A stretch of DNA of 64,000 bases, taken from the NCBI RefSeq assembly GCF_009184895.1, contig NZ_WESE01000004.1, positions 186,001 to 250,000 on the forward strand. The letters run 5' to 3'. The position numbers were made by a program, and so were the translations under genes. Below the pieces are notes generated by a model, which did not search any database, was not told where the DNA came from, and worked only from the letters and a program-made list of their open reading frames with translations. This stretch comes from Nostocoides sp. F2B08. Lineage in GTDB: Bacteria; Actinomycetota; Actinomycetes; Actinomycetales; Dermatophilaceae. This document shows positions 1 through 9,231 of the stretch, piece after piece. Numbering within the stretch: position 1 is the stretch's first letter; every line of letters starts with the position of its first letter.

Positions 1-256
1 CCAGGCGCGGGCTGAAGAAGCCGAACTGGTGCCCGGCGTAGGCCTGGGCGACCGGCTCCGCCCCCTCCGGAACGGCGCTGCCGGCGAGGACCCGCACCCC
101 GTCCGGCCCGGCCAGCCACCCCGGGTCGAGCCCGAGATCCTCGGCGAGACTCTCACCCAGGTAGAGCAGGGTCGGTTCGGGGACGGGAACGGGCGCCATG
201 GCCGCTCCCAACCACGGCAGGTCGCGGGCGTAGGTGTTGTCGAAGCCCCAGTTCAT
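1..256 (-). CDS. selO: SelO/YdiU protein adenylyltransferase (N-terminal part, cut by window edge)
   Basis: SelO (YdiU/UPF0061) is a pseudokinase-fold enzyme that transfers AMP from ATP to protein hydroxyl groups. Only the first 85 codons are here; the rest lies beyond base 1. The visible protein has the family's typical start: a NTYARDLP stretch, a VPVPEPTLLYLGESLAEDLGLD segment, then GSAVPEGAEPVAQAYAGHQFGFF, matching the conserved AYAGHQFG block. I chose the ATG at 256 because GGAGGG lies directly upstream on the minus strand. The kinase-like catalytic residues are outside the window, so activity cannot be judged. The MFS gene upstream runs the same way with a 98-base gap. Confidence 0.88.
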   Translation of the reverse strand, partial: MNWGFDNTYARDLPWLGAAMAPVPVPEPTLLYLGESLAEDLGLDPGWLAGPDGVRVLAGSAVPEGAEPVAQAYAGHQFGFFSPRL

Positions 257-354
257 CCCTCCAGGGTGCCACTGCGCGCCGAGAGCGGCTGACGGCCGCG
301 GACCCGAGGTGGCTGGGATGTCGGACGCCGTGGGATCGATGGGGATCGAGTGCG

Positions 355-1650
355 TCAGCCGCTGCGCTCGTTCGCGAGGGCGTCGAGCGAGCGGGGGAGG
401 CGACGCATCCGGCTGAGCGGAGAGAGCAGGACGGGCGCGGAGGAGACGAGACCCAGGAGCGCGCCGATCCACATGGTCGTCAGGGCGCCGAACGCCTCGC
501 CGAGCACGCCCGAGAGGAACGCCGCGACCGGGATGGGCCCCCAGACGAGGAACCGGATCGAGCCGTTCATCCGACCCAGCAGTCGCGGCGGACACAGGCG
601 CTGACGGAAGCTGACCTGGTTGACGTTGTAGACGACGATCAGCCCACCGCTGAGGAACACGCCGACCAGCAGCACCGGCATCGGGGAGGCCACCGACGCC
701 GACAGTGGCACGGTGAGCATGGCGGTCGAGGCAGCGAGGAGCGAGAGCGGGATGACCCGGCCCTCGCCGACCAGGCGGCCCAACCGGTCCGAGCCCACCG
801 CGCCGAGGATCCCGCCCATCGCCATGACGCTGAAGAGGAGCCCGAGGTCGGTCTCGTTGATGCCCAGTTCCCGGAGGGCGAACAGGACGAACAGGGTCGT
901 GGTCACCGCACTGGCGAAGTTCGACAGGCCGGTCGATGCGACGATCCGGACCAGGATCGGGTGGCGGACGACGAAGGCGAGGCCGGCGCGGATCTCCTGC
1001 ACGAGCGGCTCGCGGGTGGCTGGGTTCGGGCGGGCCGAGGGGGTTCGCACACGACTGACGAAGAGCGCGGACAGTCCCATGCAGACCGCGGTGACCCCGA
1101 CGGCCCACGGCCCGCCGACGACCCGGACCAGCCACGCGGCGACCGTCGGGCCCGCGACCCGGGCGGTCTGCTGGCTCGCGCTGAGCTTGGCGTTGCCCTC
1201 GGAGATCTGCTCGGGGGGCACGATCTCGGGAAGGTAGGACTGGTTCGCGACGTCGAAGAACACGGTGATGCAGCCGACGAGGAACACGACGACGTAGAGC
1301 TGGGTCATCGACAGCACGTCCAGCATCCAGGCCGCAGGGAGGGTGAGCAGCACTGCGGCGCGCAGCAGGTCCCCGCGGATGATCACGTGCTTCTTGCGCA
1401 TCCTGTCGACCCACGCGCCGGCGGGCAGGCCGATGAGGAGGAAGGCCAGCATCTGGGCCGTCGCGAGCAGCCCCATCTGGAACTCCGTCGCGGCCAGCGC
1501 CGTGACGGCGATGATCGGCACGGCGAACCCGACGATCTCCACGCCGAACACGGAGACGGTGTCACCCATCCAGACCTGGCGGAAGTCGTGGTGCCGGAAC
1601 AGGGTGGTGCCCCGACCCGGCACGACGGCAGGATCGTGGGCCGAGGTCAT
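355..1650 (-). CDS. MFS transporter (EntS/MFS_3-like exporter)
   Basis: This is a 431-residue major facilitator protein, likely a proton-driven exporter in the cytoplasmic membrane. It has about 12 hydrophobic segments. The loop between segments 2 and 3 reads GLPAGAWVDRMRKK, the MFS A-motif as seen in the MFS_3 (enterobactin-exporter-like) group, and a QQTARVAGPTVAAWL segment typical of that group follows. The substrate cannot be read from sequence. On its strand a -10-like CATAGT (plus-strand 1657-1662) ends 6 bases before the ATG and no ribosome binding site is visible, so a leaderless transcript is likely. A P450 lies upstream on the same strand but is separated by a strong hairpin. Confidence 0.85.
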   Translation of the reverse strand: MTSAHDPAVVPGRGTTLFRHHDFRQVWMGDTVSVFGVEIVGFAVPIIAVTALAATEFQMGLLATAQMLAFLLIGLPAGAWVDRMRKKHVIIRGDLLRAAVLLTLPAAWMLDVLSMTQLYVVVFLVGCITVFFDVANQSYLPEIVPPEQISEGNAKLSASQQTARVAGPTVAAWLVRVVGGPWAVGVTAVCMGLSALFVSRVRTPSARPNPATREPLVQEIRAGLAFVVRHPILVRIVASTGLSNFASAVTTTLFVLFALRELGINETDLGLLFSVMAMGGILGAVGSDRLGRLVGEGRVIPLSLLAASTAMLTVPLSASVASPMPVLLVGVFLSGGLIVVYNVNQVSFRQRLCPPRLLGRMNGSIRFLVWGPIPVAAFLSGVLGEAFGALTTMWIGALLGLVSSAPVLLSPLSRMRRLPRSLDALANERSG

Positions 1651-1750
1651 GACACCACTATGGGCCGTTTCGCCGGGAACGGCGCGCCGAACGCACCGAT
1701 CGGACGGTTCCGGACGGCGTCGTTCCTCACGCCGACCCGGGCCGGTGACC

Positions 1751-1812
1751 CGCGACGGACGGTTGAGCGGTGGCTATGGGCGACGATGACCACCGCTGAG
1801 CCGTCCGTCGCG
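1751..1812. terminator. Long hairpin, probable terminator of the P450/GNAT pair
   Basis: Two 23-base arms (1751-1773 and 1790-1812) are reverse complements with two mismatches around a 16-base loop. It starts 21 bases after the P450 stop, reading the minus strand. There is no clear U-tract, as is common in high-GC actinobacteria. Confidence 0.65.
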
Positions 1813-1832
1813 CGCAGGAGGTGTCGCCGTCC

Positions 1833-3152
1833 TCAGCCGCTGCGGACGGGTGCGCCGAGCGCGGCGGGGAGCACCGCATACCCCCGCAGGACCCGGGTGC
1901 CGCGGCGACGGGCGCCGGGCGTGAGGTCCAGGTCGGGGTAGCGCCCGAACAGCGTGCGCAGCCCGACCTCGCCCTCCATCCGGGCGAGCTGGGCGCCCAG
2001 GCAATGGTGCCGGCCGGCGGAGAAGGCGAGATGGTCGCGCGCGTTCGCCCGGGCGACGTCGAAGCGGGCGGGCTCGGGGAAGACCTGCGGGTCGCGGTTC
2101 GCGCCCCCGAGCACGGTGAGGACCGCCGCACCCGCCCGCACCCGGCGCCCGGCGAAGGTCGTGTCGCGCACGGCGAACCGCCCGGTGAACAGGACCGGCG
2201 GGTCGACCCGCAGCGCCTCGTCGGCGGCGTTCGCCCAGAGCTCGGGCTCGTCATGCAGCCGGTCGAGCTCGCCGGGGTTCTCGGTGAGCAGGACGATCGC
2301 GTTGCCGAGCAGGTTGACCGTCGTCTCGAAGCCCGCGACGAGGACGAGTCCCGCCGTCGAGCGCAGCTCGAGGTCGGTGAGCGCGACACCGTCCTCGCTC
2401 GCGCGGGCCAGATGATGCAGCAGCGAGTCGCCGGGCTCGCGGCGCACCCGTTCGAGGTGCTCGCCGAGCCACCGGTCGAAGTCGCGCAAGGCCCCGTCGA
2501 CGACGCGGTACTCCCGCCACGGCAGCCCCAGGTCGAGGCTGGCTGCGCCGGTCGAGCCGAGCCGCAGGACGAGGTCTCGGTCGTGCTCGGGGACGCCGAG
2601 GATCTCGCAGATCACGGTGAGCGGCAGGCGGCTGCAGTATGCGCGCACCAGGTCCACCGGCGCCGCGCCGGCCGGCATCCGGTCGAGGAGGTCCGCGGCG
2701 ATCTCCTCGGTCCGGTGACGCAGGGCGAGCACGGCCCGGTGGGTGAAGACCTTCGTCACGAGGCGGCGGTAGCGGGTGTGGTCCGGGGGTTCGGTGACGA
2801 GCAGCGACGGCGGCTGCATGGGGTTGATCCAGCGCGAGGCCGACAGGCGGTTGAGACGTTCCATCGAGCCGCGCGCGTCGGGTGCTCCGGTGCGGAAGTC
2901 CGGCGAGGACAGCACCTCCTTGCACACGGCGTGGTCGGCGGTGACGTACGCGAGACCGGAGCGCACGAGCGGGCCGGCCGCGCGGACCTCCTCGACGATC
3001 GGCCAGACCTCGTCGGCCCGGCCGTGCATGGCGGTCATGACGAGCCGTCCGTGGAGGTCGCCCCGGCGGGCGGCCCGCCGGAAGATCAGGTCCGGGATGC
3101 CGTGGGCCAGCCCCCAGCGCACGACCTGGCGTGCCTGGTCACCGGGCCTCAC
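1833..3152 (-). CDS. Cytochrome P450
   Basis: This soluble bacterial (class I) P450 monooxygenase has 439 residues, the usual length. The key motifs are visible: PPDHTRYRRLV in the C-helix region, the I-helix AGFETTVN containing the acid-threonine pair used in oxygen activation, the ExxR motif as EALRVDPP, and the heme-binding loop FSAGRHHCLG with its cysteine ligand. The substrate is unknown and no redox partner is adjacent; the 3Fe-4S ferredoxin at 17.7 kb sits in another operon. It starts with GTG and shares four bases (GTGA) with the stop of the GNAT gene upstream, so the two are probably translationally coupled. Confidence 0.93.
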   Translation of the reverse strand: MRPGDQARQVVRWGLAHGIPDLIFRRAARRGDLHGRLVMTAMHGRADEVWPIVEEVRAAGPLVRSGLAYVTADHAVCKEVLSSPDFRTGAPDARGSMERLNRLSASRWINPMQPPSLLVTEPPDHTRYRRLVTKVFTHRAVLALRHRTEEIAADLLDRMPAGAAPVDLVRAYCSRLPLTVICEILGVPEHDRDLVLRLGSTGAASLDLGLPWREYRVVDGALRDFDRWLGEHLERVRREPGDSLLHHLARASEDGVALTDLELRSTAGLVLVAGFETTVNLLGNAIVLLTENPGELDRLHDEPELWANAADEALRVDPPVLFTGRFAVRDTTFAGRRVRAGAAVLTVLGGANRDPQVFPEPARFDVARANARDHLAFSAGRHHCLGAQLARMEGEVGLRTLFGRYPDLDLTPGARRRGTRVLRGYAVLPAALGAPVRSG

Positions 3153-4228
3153 GACGGCTCGCCATCCGGGCCCGGTTCACCCCGCTGAGCCGGCGCGTCG
3201 ACAGCGAGGTTGCGGTGCCAGGACTGGGTCCGGTACGTCGTCTCCCAGCCGAGCGACGCATACAGCCCGTCGGCCCCGGTCGGGCTGTCGGCGTCCACCT
3301 CCAGACCGACCCGGCCCCGGCCCCGCTCGGCCGCGTCCGCGATGACCGTGTGCAGGAGCGCCTTGGCCACGCCACGGCCCCGGGCTCGGCGATGGACGCC
3401 GATGTAGTCGACGTAGCTCCCCTCCCGCCCGGAGGCGTCGGGACCGATCACCGACGAGACGAGCGCCCCCGCGGGCAAGGTCCCCTCGTCGGTCTCGACG
3501 GTGGCCAGCCACCAGTGGTCCCACCGGTGCCCGGCGTCCTCGCGCAGGCGCATGACGAACTCCGGGAAGCTCTCCCGGTAGGAGCTGAAGTGGTCGGCGA
3601 AGGACTCCTCGAGCACCTGGTGGACGGCCTGCAGGTCCTGGGCCACGGGGAGACCGTCGGGGTGCTGCTCGACGCGGCGCACGGTGACGCCCTCCCGCGG
3701 ACCGGGCATGGAGTGCGCCTCCTCGGCGCCGACCGGGCGGGACATCTGCAGCCACGTGCGCACGTGCTCGTAGCCGGCCTCGAGGAGGAAGCGCTGCTGG
3801 CGCTCGTCGGACTCGTAGGCACCGGAGTCGAGGACGGTCCACCGCAGCGTGCGCATCGCGGCGATGTCACGGGCATAGCGCTCGGCCGCTCGGAACAGCT
3901 CGGCCGCGAGCTCGTCCGCTGCACCGGCGGCGAGGTCGGGGTCGACGAGGAGGTCGACGATGGTGCGCCCGGCGGCCCGGTCGTGGACCGACAGCCACGC
4001 GACGATCCGGCTCGAGGAGCGCTCGCGGACCAGCGCCTGACGGCGGGTCCAGGAACCGATGCCGGTGAGCGTGGTCAGAACCCCTTCCTCGCTCGCCGAC
4101 GACGAGCCCTTGCCACGGCGCTCGTGCTCGGCGAGGAGGGTCGCCACCTCGGCCGCATCGTCCGCGCGAGGGCGGGCCGCCGTGTAGTCCTCGGGAAGTC
4201 CGGCGATGTCGACGTCCTCGGCGCGCAT
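3149..4228 (-). CDS. Tandem GNAT N-acetyltransferase
   Basis: This is a 359-residue protein with two GNAT-like halves. The C-terminal half is well preserved, with VDYIGVHRRARGRGVAKALL matching the acetyl-CoA pyrophosphate-binding loop (R/Q-x-x-G-x-G/A). It then has an ASLGWE-type ending (YASLGWETTY) common in GNATs. The N-terminal half looks degenerate, as in mycothiol synthase and similar double-GNAT proteins, but I do not see enough to call it MshD. The acceptor substrate is unknown. Its stop overlaps the P450 start, so the two may act on the same small molecule (inference). A -10-like CAGAGT ends 6 bases before the ATG. Confidence 0.8.
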   Translation of the reverse strand: MRAEDVDIAGLPEDYTAARPRADDAAEVATLLAEHERRGKGSSSASEEGVLTTLTGIGSWTRRQALVRERSSSRIVAWLSVHDRAAGRTIVDLLVDPDLAAGAADELAAELFRAAERYARDIAAMRTLRWTVLDSGAYESDERQQRFLLEAGYEHVRTWLQMSRPVGAEEAHSMPGPREGVTVRRVEQHPDGLPVAQDLQAVHQVLEESFADHFSSYRESFPEFVMRLREDAGHRWDHWWLATVETDEGTLPAGALVSSVIGPDASGREGSYVDYIGVHRRARGRGVAKALLHTVIADAAERGRGRVGLEVDADSPTGADGLYASLGWETTYRTQSWHRNLAVDAPAQRGEPGPDGEPS

Positions 4229-4286
4229 CCCACAACTCTGTCACCCCGCCACCCCATCGCGCTGCCACGGCGACGAGAATGTACGG

Positions 4287-5546
4287 ATGGGCAGCGTGCA
4301 GTCGGTCGCCGTCGTCGGGGCGGGCATGGTCGGTCTGGCCACCGCGTGGCACCTGCAGGAGCACGGGGTGCAGGTCACGGTCCTGGACCGGGAGGGGGTC
4401 GCGGCCGGGGCATCGTGGGGGAACGCCGGGTGGCTGACGCCCGCGTTCGTCGCGCCGCTGCCGGAGCCGGCCCTGTTGCGGTACGGCCTGCGCGCCCTGG
4501 TCTCGCCGAAGTCGCCCGTGTATGCGCCCCTCGCCGCCGACCGCAACCTCGCCCGGTTCATGGCCGGCTTCCTGCGGCACAGCACCCACGCCCGCTGGCA
4601 GGAGTCGATGCGCAGCCTGCTGCCGCTCGTGCGCGAGGCGCTCCCGGCGTTCGACCACCTCCGCGCGGAGGGCGTCTCGGGCGAGGTGCTCCGGGCCGAC
4701 CCGGTGGTCGCGGCCTTCCCCCGCGTGGCGCAGGCCGGGCCGCTGACCGACGAGCTCGAGCACATCGCCGAGGTGGGCGGCACCGTGGCCTATGAGCTCG
4801 TGTCGGGCCAGGTCGCGAGGCGGCTCGCCCCCGTGCTCGCCGACTCGATCCAGGCGGCGGTGCTCGTGCGGGGCCAGCGCTTCATCAACCCGGTGACCTA
4901 TGTCCACTCCCTCGCCGACGCCGTCCGGGCGAGGGGTGGCTCGGTCGTCGAGGGGGCCGAGGTCGTCGGGGTGCGGTCGGGGCCGGACGGCGTGGTCGTC
5001 GAGGTCGGTGGTGCCGAGGGCTCTGCCGAAGGAGGCGGTCGCTTCGACGCCGTCGTCGTCGCGACCGGCGCCTGGCTCGGACGGCTCTGCGCGCCGCTCG
5101 GGGTCACGCGCGTGGTGCAGGCCGGGCGCGGCTACTCGTTCAGCGTGGCCGCCGACCCGGTGCCGGAGGTGCCCGTCTATCTGCCCACGGCACGGGTCGC
5201 CGTGACGCCGCTCGGGGACCGGGTGCGGGTCGCCGGGATGATGGAGCTGCGCCGACCCGATGCCCGCTTCGACCACCGCCGCGTCACCGCGATCGTCGAC
5301 TCGGTGCGACCGCTGCTGCAGGGCGTCGACCTCGACTCACGGCGCGACGAATGGGTCGGCTCGCGCCCGGTGACCATCGACGGGCTGCCGCTGATCGGCG
5401 CGACCGAGGCGTCCGGAGTCTTCGTCGCCGGGGGACACGGGATGTGGGGTGTCACTCTCGGCCCCGTCACCGGCCGCCTGCTCGCCGAGCAGGTCGTCAC
5501 CGGCCGCACGCCCGACGCGCTGCGTCCGTTCGACCCATTGCGCTGA
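4287..5546 (+). CDS. FAD-dependent oxidoreductase, D-amino-acid dehydrogenase (DadA)-like
   Basis: This 419-residue protein of the DAO family would oxidise amino acids or related amines using FAD. The dinucleotide-binding motif GAGMVGLATAWHL is at residues 9-21, followed by a second-strand acidic VLDRE. The AGASWGNAGWLTP block is typical of DadA-type small subunits. Near the C-terminus GLPLIGATEASGVFVAGGHGMWG matches the end of the FAD-binding fold. A longer in-frame start exists at 4206, but I chose the ATG at 4287 because the glycine motif then sits at the N-terminus and GAGAAT at 4275-4280 is spaced 6 bases away as a leaderless -10. It is divergent from the GNAT gene. The substrate is not certain. 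Confidence 0.85.
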   Translation: MGSVQSVAVVGAGMVGLATAWHLQEHGVQVTVLDREGVAAGASWGNAGWLTPAFVAPLPEPALLRYGLRALVSPKSPVYAPLAADRNLARFMAGFLRHSTHARWQESMRSLLPLVREALPAFDHLRAEGVSGEVLRADPVVAAFPRVAQAGPLTDELEHIAEVGGTVAYELVSGQVARRLAPVLADSIQAAVLVRGQRFINPVTYVHSLADAVRARGGSVVEGAEVVGVRSGPDGVVVEVGGAEGSAEGGGRFDAVVVATGAWLGRLCAPLGVTRVVQAGRGYSFSVAADPVPEVPVYLPTARVAVTPLGDRVRVAGMMELRRPDARFDHRRVTAIVDSVRPLLQGVDLDSRRDEWVGSRPVTIDGLPLIGATEASGVFVAGGHGMWGVTLGPVTGRLLAEQVVTGRTPDALRPFDPLR

Positions 5547-5563
5547 GGCCCCCGGCGGGAGCC

Positions 5564-5639
5564 TTTTCTTCCGTGGGAAGAAAACCCCACCTTCGGGAAG
5601 GGAGTCTTGCTTCCCATACCTGTCGTTTTCTTCCCGAAG
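5564..5639. repeat. Cluster of TTTTCTTCC/GGGAAG inverted repeats; probable terminator
   Basis: A perfect hairpin (arms 5564-5572 and 5576-5584, 3-base loop) is followed by a second perfect inverted pair, CTTCGGGAAG at 5591-5600 and CTTCCCGAAG at 5630-5639. Another CTTCCC sits at 5610. The same short word therefore occurs five times in alternating orientation in 76 bases. The first hairpin with its A/T flanks would serve as a terminator for the DadA-like gene; the rest is unexplained. Confidence 0.6.
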
Positions 5640-5751
5640 CCGCCCAGCCCTCATGGGCGGTCGCCGAGTTGGGCGGCGCCGTGGACATCGAGGACGATGC
5701 TCGGAGTCCGTCCCCCACCCCGCCACCCCCACATACCTCTCGGGAGCCCAC

Positions 5752-6234
5752 ATGCCCAGTCTCACCGACTTCACCGCCCGCACGATCGACGGGACCGACA
5801 AGCCCCTCTCCGACTACGCGGGCCAGGTCGTCCTCGTCGTCAACACGGCGAGCCAGTGCGGTTTCACCCCGCAGTACGCCGGCCTCGAGCGGCTGCATCA
5901 GACCTACGGCGACGAAGGCTTCGCGGTGCTCGGCTTTCCGTGCAACCAGTTCGGCGGCCAGGAGCCCGGCACCGAGGACGAGATCGCCGCGTTCTGCGAG
6001 ACGAGCTTCGGCGTGACGTTCCCGATGTTCGCCAAGGTCGACGTCAACGGCTCCGACGCCGACCCCCTCTTCGAGTGGCTGAAGTCGGAGAAGGGCGGAC
6101 TGCTGGGGGACCGGATCAAGTGGAACTTCACGAAGTTCCTCGTCGGCCGTGACGGTCAGGTCATCGAGCGGTATGCGCCGCAGACCGACCCCGCCGACCT
6201 CACCGAGGACATCGAGGCGGCTCTGCAGGCCTGA
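5752..6234 (+). CDS. Glutathione peroxidase-family thiol peroxidase
   Basis: This 160-residue cytoplasmic peroxidase reduces hydrogen or lipid peroxides. Actinobacteria lack glutathione, so thioredoxin is the likely electron donor. The active-site Cys36 is in [12 protein letters not shown]; the glutamine is in [13 protein letters not shown]; the tryptophan-asparagine pair is in KWNFTKFLV. These form the catalytic tetrad of the cysteine (not selenocysteine) Gpx group. The start at 5752 gives the standard N-terminus; a longer in-frame extension upstream has no family match. A short CACCC/GGGTG hairpin directly follows the stop. Confidence 0.94.
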   Translation: MPSLTDFTARTIDGTDKPLSDYAGQVVLVVNTASQCGFTPQYAGLERLHQTYGDEGFAVLGFPCNQFGGQEPGTEDEIAAFCETSFGVTFPMFAKVDVNGSDADPLFEWLKSEKGGLLGDRIKWNFTKFLVGRDGQVIERYAPQTDPADLTEDIEAALQA

Positions 6235-6358
6235 CACCCGCAGTGGGTGGCGCCGAACGAGGGCTGTCCGCCTCCCCTGGCACCACCGCGCCACAGCCGA
6301 ATGTTGCGCACGCCACATCGCGGACTCTTGCCGCCCGGCTCGGCGCGGGACGACACTG

Positions 6359-6378
6359 GACTAAGCAAGCGCTTAGTC
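6359..6378. promoter_or_regulatory. TetR-type operator palindrome
   Basis: Two perfect 8-base arms, GACTAAGC and GCTTAGTC, flank a 4-base centre (AAGC). The site lies 35 bases before the acyl-CoA dehydrogenase start. Spacing and sequence resemble operators of TetR-family regulators of fatty-acid genes in actinobacteria. No TetR gene is in the window, so the regulator is unidentified. Confidence 0.72.
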
Positions 6379-6413
6379 ACGGGCGCTGTCGTCCTGCCCT
6401 GGAAGGAGCCCAG

Positions 6414-8291
6414 ATGGGCCACTACACCGCCAACCTGCGCGACATCGAGTTCAACCTCTTCGAGGTGTTCGGCCGCGGCGAGCTCCTGGGCCACGGCCCC
6501 TACGAGGAGCTCGACACCGACACCGCTCGGGAGATGCTCAAGGAGATGGCCCGGCTCGCCGAGAACGAGCTCGCCGAGTCCTTCTCCGACGCCGACCGCA
6601 ACCCGCCCGTCTACGACCCCGCGACCCAGCACGTCACGATGCCGGAGTCGTTCGCGAAGTCCTTCCGCGCATACCGCGACTCGGGCTTCTGGAACATCGA
6701 CGTGCCCGCCGAGCTCGGCGGCACCGTCGCCCCGCCGAGCTTCCGCTGGGCGATGAACGAGATGATGCTCGGCTCCAACCCGGCCGTCGCGATGTTCGCC
6801 GCCTCCTACGGTTTCGCGGCCCTGCTGCAGCGCTACGGCACCGAGGACCAGAAGAAGCTGGCCCACTGGATCGTCGAGAAGAACTGGCACTGCACGATGG
6901 TGCTGACCGAACCCGACGCCGGCTCCGACGTCGGCGCCGGCCGCACCAAGGCCATCGACAACGGCGACGGAACGTGGCGGATCGAGGGCGTCAAGCGCTT
7001 CATCACCAGTGCCGAGTCCGACATGGTCGACAACGTCGTCCACTTCGTGCTCGCCCGCCCCGAGGGCGCCGGCCCGGGCACCAAGGGTCTGAGCCTCTTC
7101 GTCCTGTCCAAGTACGACGTCGACCTCGAGACCGGCGAGCTCGGCGAGCGAAACGGCGTCTACGTGACCAACGTCGAGAAGAAGATGGGCCTGAAGGTCA
7201 GCACGACGTGCGAGCTCACCTTCGGCGGCGAGCGGCCCGCCATCGGCACGCTCTACGGCGACGTCCACGACGGCATCGCGCAGATGTTCCACGTCATCGA
7301 GAACGCCCGGATGATGGTGGGCACCAAGGCCATCGCGACCCTCTCGGCCGGCTACCTCAACGCCCTGTCCTACGCCAAGGACCGGGTCCAGGGCGCCGAC
7401 ATGACGCAGATGACCGACAAGTCCGCCCCGCGCGTGACGATCACCCACCACCCCGACGTGCGCCGCAGCCTCATGCTGCAGAAGGCCTACGCCGAGGGTC
7501 TGCGTTCCCTCGTGCTCTACACCGCGACCCAGCAGGACGCGGTCGATCTGGCCCGCTTCGAGACCGGCTCCGAGCAGCTCGAGCGCGGCACCCCCGGTGA
7601 GATCGCGAGCCGGGTCAACGACCTCCTCCTGCCGATCGTCAAGGGCCTCGGCTCCGAGCGCGCCTGGGTGCTGCTCGGCACCGAGTCCCTCCAGACCTTC
7701 GGCGGCTCCGGGTTCCTCCAGGACTACCCGGTGGAGCAGTACGTCCGCGACGCCAAGATCGACACGCTCTACGAGGGCACGACGGCCATCCAGGGCCTGG
7801 ACTTCTTCTTCCGCAAGATCATCAAGGACAAGGCGGAGTCCCTCGGCCTCCTGGCCAACCAGATCCAGGAGCTCGCCAAGGACATGGGCAGCCATGGCGG
7901 TGCGCTCGACCGCGAGAAGGGTCTGCTCGGCGAGGCGCTCGAAAGCGTCCAGGGCATCCTCGGCTTCATGGTCGGCGAGCTCATGAAGTCCGACCCGCGC
8001 GCTGAGGGCGGCGATGTCCGCAACCTCTACAAGGTCGGCCAGAACACGACCCGCTTCCTGCTCTCGGCCGGCGACCTCGTCGTCGGGTGGCTGCTGCTGC
8101 GTCAGGCCGAGGTCGCGCTCGACGCGCTTGAGCGGGACGGCCTGAGCGAGAAGGACCGCGACTTCTACACCGGCAAGGTGGCCGCCGCCAAGTTCTACGC
8201 CCGCCAGGTGCTGCCCCGCCTCGCCGCCGAGCGCGCGATGGCCGAGGTCACCGACAACGAGCTCATGGACGTGCCCGAGTCAGCGTTCTGA
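6414..8291 (+). CDS. Acyl-CoA dehydrogenase, FadE5-like
   Basis: This 625-residue flavoenzyme performs the first oxidation of fatty-acid beta-oxidation (acyl-CoA to enoyl-CoA). It belongs to the long form, about 600 residues, with an extra N-terminal helical segment; the opening [20 protein letters not shown] resembles mycobacterial FadE5. The FAD/substrate motif is at [15 protein letters not shown]. The C-terminal [38 protein letters not shown] holds the conserved cofactor contacts and the YEGT motif. I chose the ATG at 6414 because GGAAGGAG lies 6-13 bases before it. The palindrome upstream suggests repression lifted by an acyl-CoA ligand (inference). Confidence 0.92.
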   Translation: MGHYTANLRDIEFNLFEVFGRGELLGHGPYEELDTDTAREMLKEMARLAENELAESFSDADRNPPVYDPATQHVTMPESFAKSFRAYRDSGFWNIDVPAELGGTVAPPSFRWAMNEMMLGSNPAVAMFAASYGFAALLQRYGTEDQKKLAHWIVEKNWHCTMVLTEPDAGSDVGAGRTKAIDNGDGTWRIEGVKRFITSAESDMVDNVVHFVLARPEGAGPGTKGLSLFVLSKYDVDLETGELGERNGVYVTNVEKKMGLKVSTTCELTFGGERPAIGTLYGDVHDGIAQMFHVIENARMMVGTKAIATLSAGYLNALSYAKDRVQGADMTQMTDKSAPRVTITHHPDVRRSLMLQKAYAEGLRSLVLYTATQQDAVDLARFETGSEQLERGTPGEIASRVNDLLLPIVKGLGSERAWVLLGTESLQTFGGSGFLQDYPVEQYVRDAKIDTLYEGTTAIQGLDFFFRKIIKDKAESLGLLANQIQELAKDMGSHGGALDREKGLLGEALESVQGILGFMVGELMKSDPRAEGGDVRNLYKVGQNTTRFLLSAGDLVVGWLLLRQAEVALDALERDGLSEKDRDFYTGKVAAAKFYARQVLPRLAAERAMAEVTDNELMDVPESAF

Positions 8292-8303
8292 CACACGCCT
8301 CCC

Positions 8304-8325
8304 GTCCGGTCGCCCCCGACCGGAC
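8304..8325. terminator. Perfect hairpin after the acyl-CoA dehydrogenase
   Basis: The perfect 9-base arms GTCCGGTCG and CGACCGGAC enclose a 4-base C loop, 12 bases after the stop codon. There is no U-tract. Confidence 0.7.
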
Positions 8326-8369
8326 TCACATGGCCCCCGACCCCGCCGCTCATGGCTAGGTTGGGGGTC

Positions 8370-9218
8370 ATGTCGTTCGCCCACGTCTCACCCGCCCCGC
8401 CGATGGACCTGGCGGGCCTGGCCACCGCATACGAGCAGACGGCGCGTGCGGTCCTCGCGCTGGGCCGCGGCTGTCCACCCGAGCGGGCCGGCGACCCGAC
8501 GCCGTGCCCCGGCTGGGACGTCTTCGCGCAGGTCGCGCACGTCGAGTCGCTGGAGTCGATGTTCCTCGGCGAACCGCCGCCGCAGGTCGACATCGGCCGG
8601 CCTGAGCACGTGCGCAGCGACATGGGAGGGTTCATCGAGCAGCTCGTCGAGTCCCGGCGCGGGATGTCGCTGGCCGACCTGTGCGACCGTCTCGAGTCGG
8701 CCATCGACAGGCGCGTGCGCCATTGGCGCACATCGGGACTCACGCTCGAGGCCCGGGAGCCCGGACCGTTCGGGATGTCGACCGTCGGGGACGTCCTCTC
8801 GATCCGCTGCTTCGACATCTGGACCCACGAGCAGGACCTGCGCGAGACCCTCGGCGAGCCCGGCGGCCTCGACTCACCGGCCGCGTCGATCGCCATGTCG
8901 AGGTTGTATGCGGCGCTCGGCCGGGTCGTCGTACGCGCCGGTGTGCCGGTGGGAGAGTCGGTCGTGGTCGAGCTGAGCGGACCGGTCACCGGCCGACAGG
9001 GAGCGCGCGTGGCGGAGGTCGACGGGAGGCTCCGCGGAGTGCTCGAGGACGTGTCGGACGAGGACGCGCGGTGCGTGCTCACGCTGGGCACCCGGGAGAT
9101 GGGACGGCTCGGCGCTGGACGCGTCCCGATGGGCGAGGCCGGCGGCTTCCCGTGGACGGCGACCGGAGATCTCGGGACGGCCGCGGCGCTCGTCGCCCAC
9201 TTCGCCGTCACCCCCTGA
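8370..9218 (+). CDS. Maleylpyruvate isomerase-family (DinB/MDMPI_N) protein, mycothiol-dependent type
   Basis: This 282-residue protein has the DinB-like four-helix fold of MDMPI_N. In this family three histidines bind a divalent metal, and mycothiol is the thiol cofactor or acceptor. Candidate metal ligands are in the PGWDVFAQVAHVESLE segment and in DIWTHEQDLRE. The C-terminal part (VTGRQGARVAEVDGRL...) resembles the MDMPI C-terminal, SCP2-like domain. The substrate is unknown. I chose the ATG at 8370, rather than the in-frame ATG at 8352, because TAGGTT (8357-8362) ends 7 bases before it, the spacing seen at many genes in this window. Confidence 0.83.
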   Translation: MSFAHVSPAPPMDLAGLATAYEQTARAVLALGRGCPPERAGDPTPCPGWDVFAQVAHVESLESMFLGEPPPQVDIGRPEHVRSDMGGFIEQLVESRRGMSLADLCDRLESAIDRRVRHWRTSGLTLEAREPGPFGMSTVGDVLSIRCFDIWTHEQDLRETLGEPGGLDSPAASIAMSRLYAALGRVVVRAGVPVGESVVVELSGPVTGRQGARVAEVDGRLRGVLEDVSDEDARCVLTLGTREMGRLGAGRVPMGEAGGFPWTATGDLGTAAALVAHFAVTP

Positions 9219-9231
9219 GGCGATCCGCCGT

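Noticed and set aside
961-1941. Long plus-strand frames opposite the MFS, P450, E2 and other genes
   Set aside because: They are Arg/Gly/His/Pro-rich antisense readings of high-GC genes, with no motifs, while the other strand has clear families.
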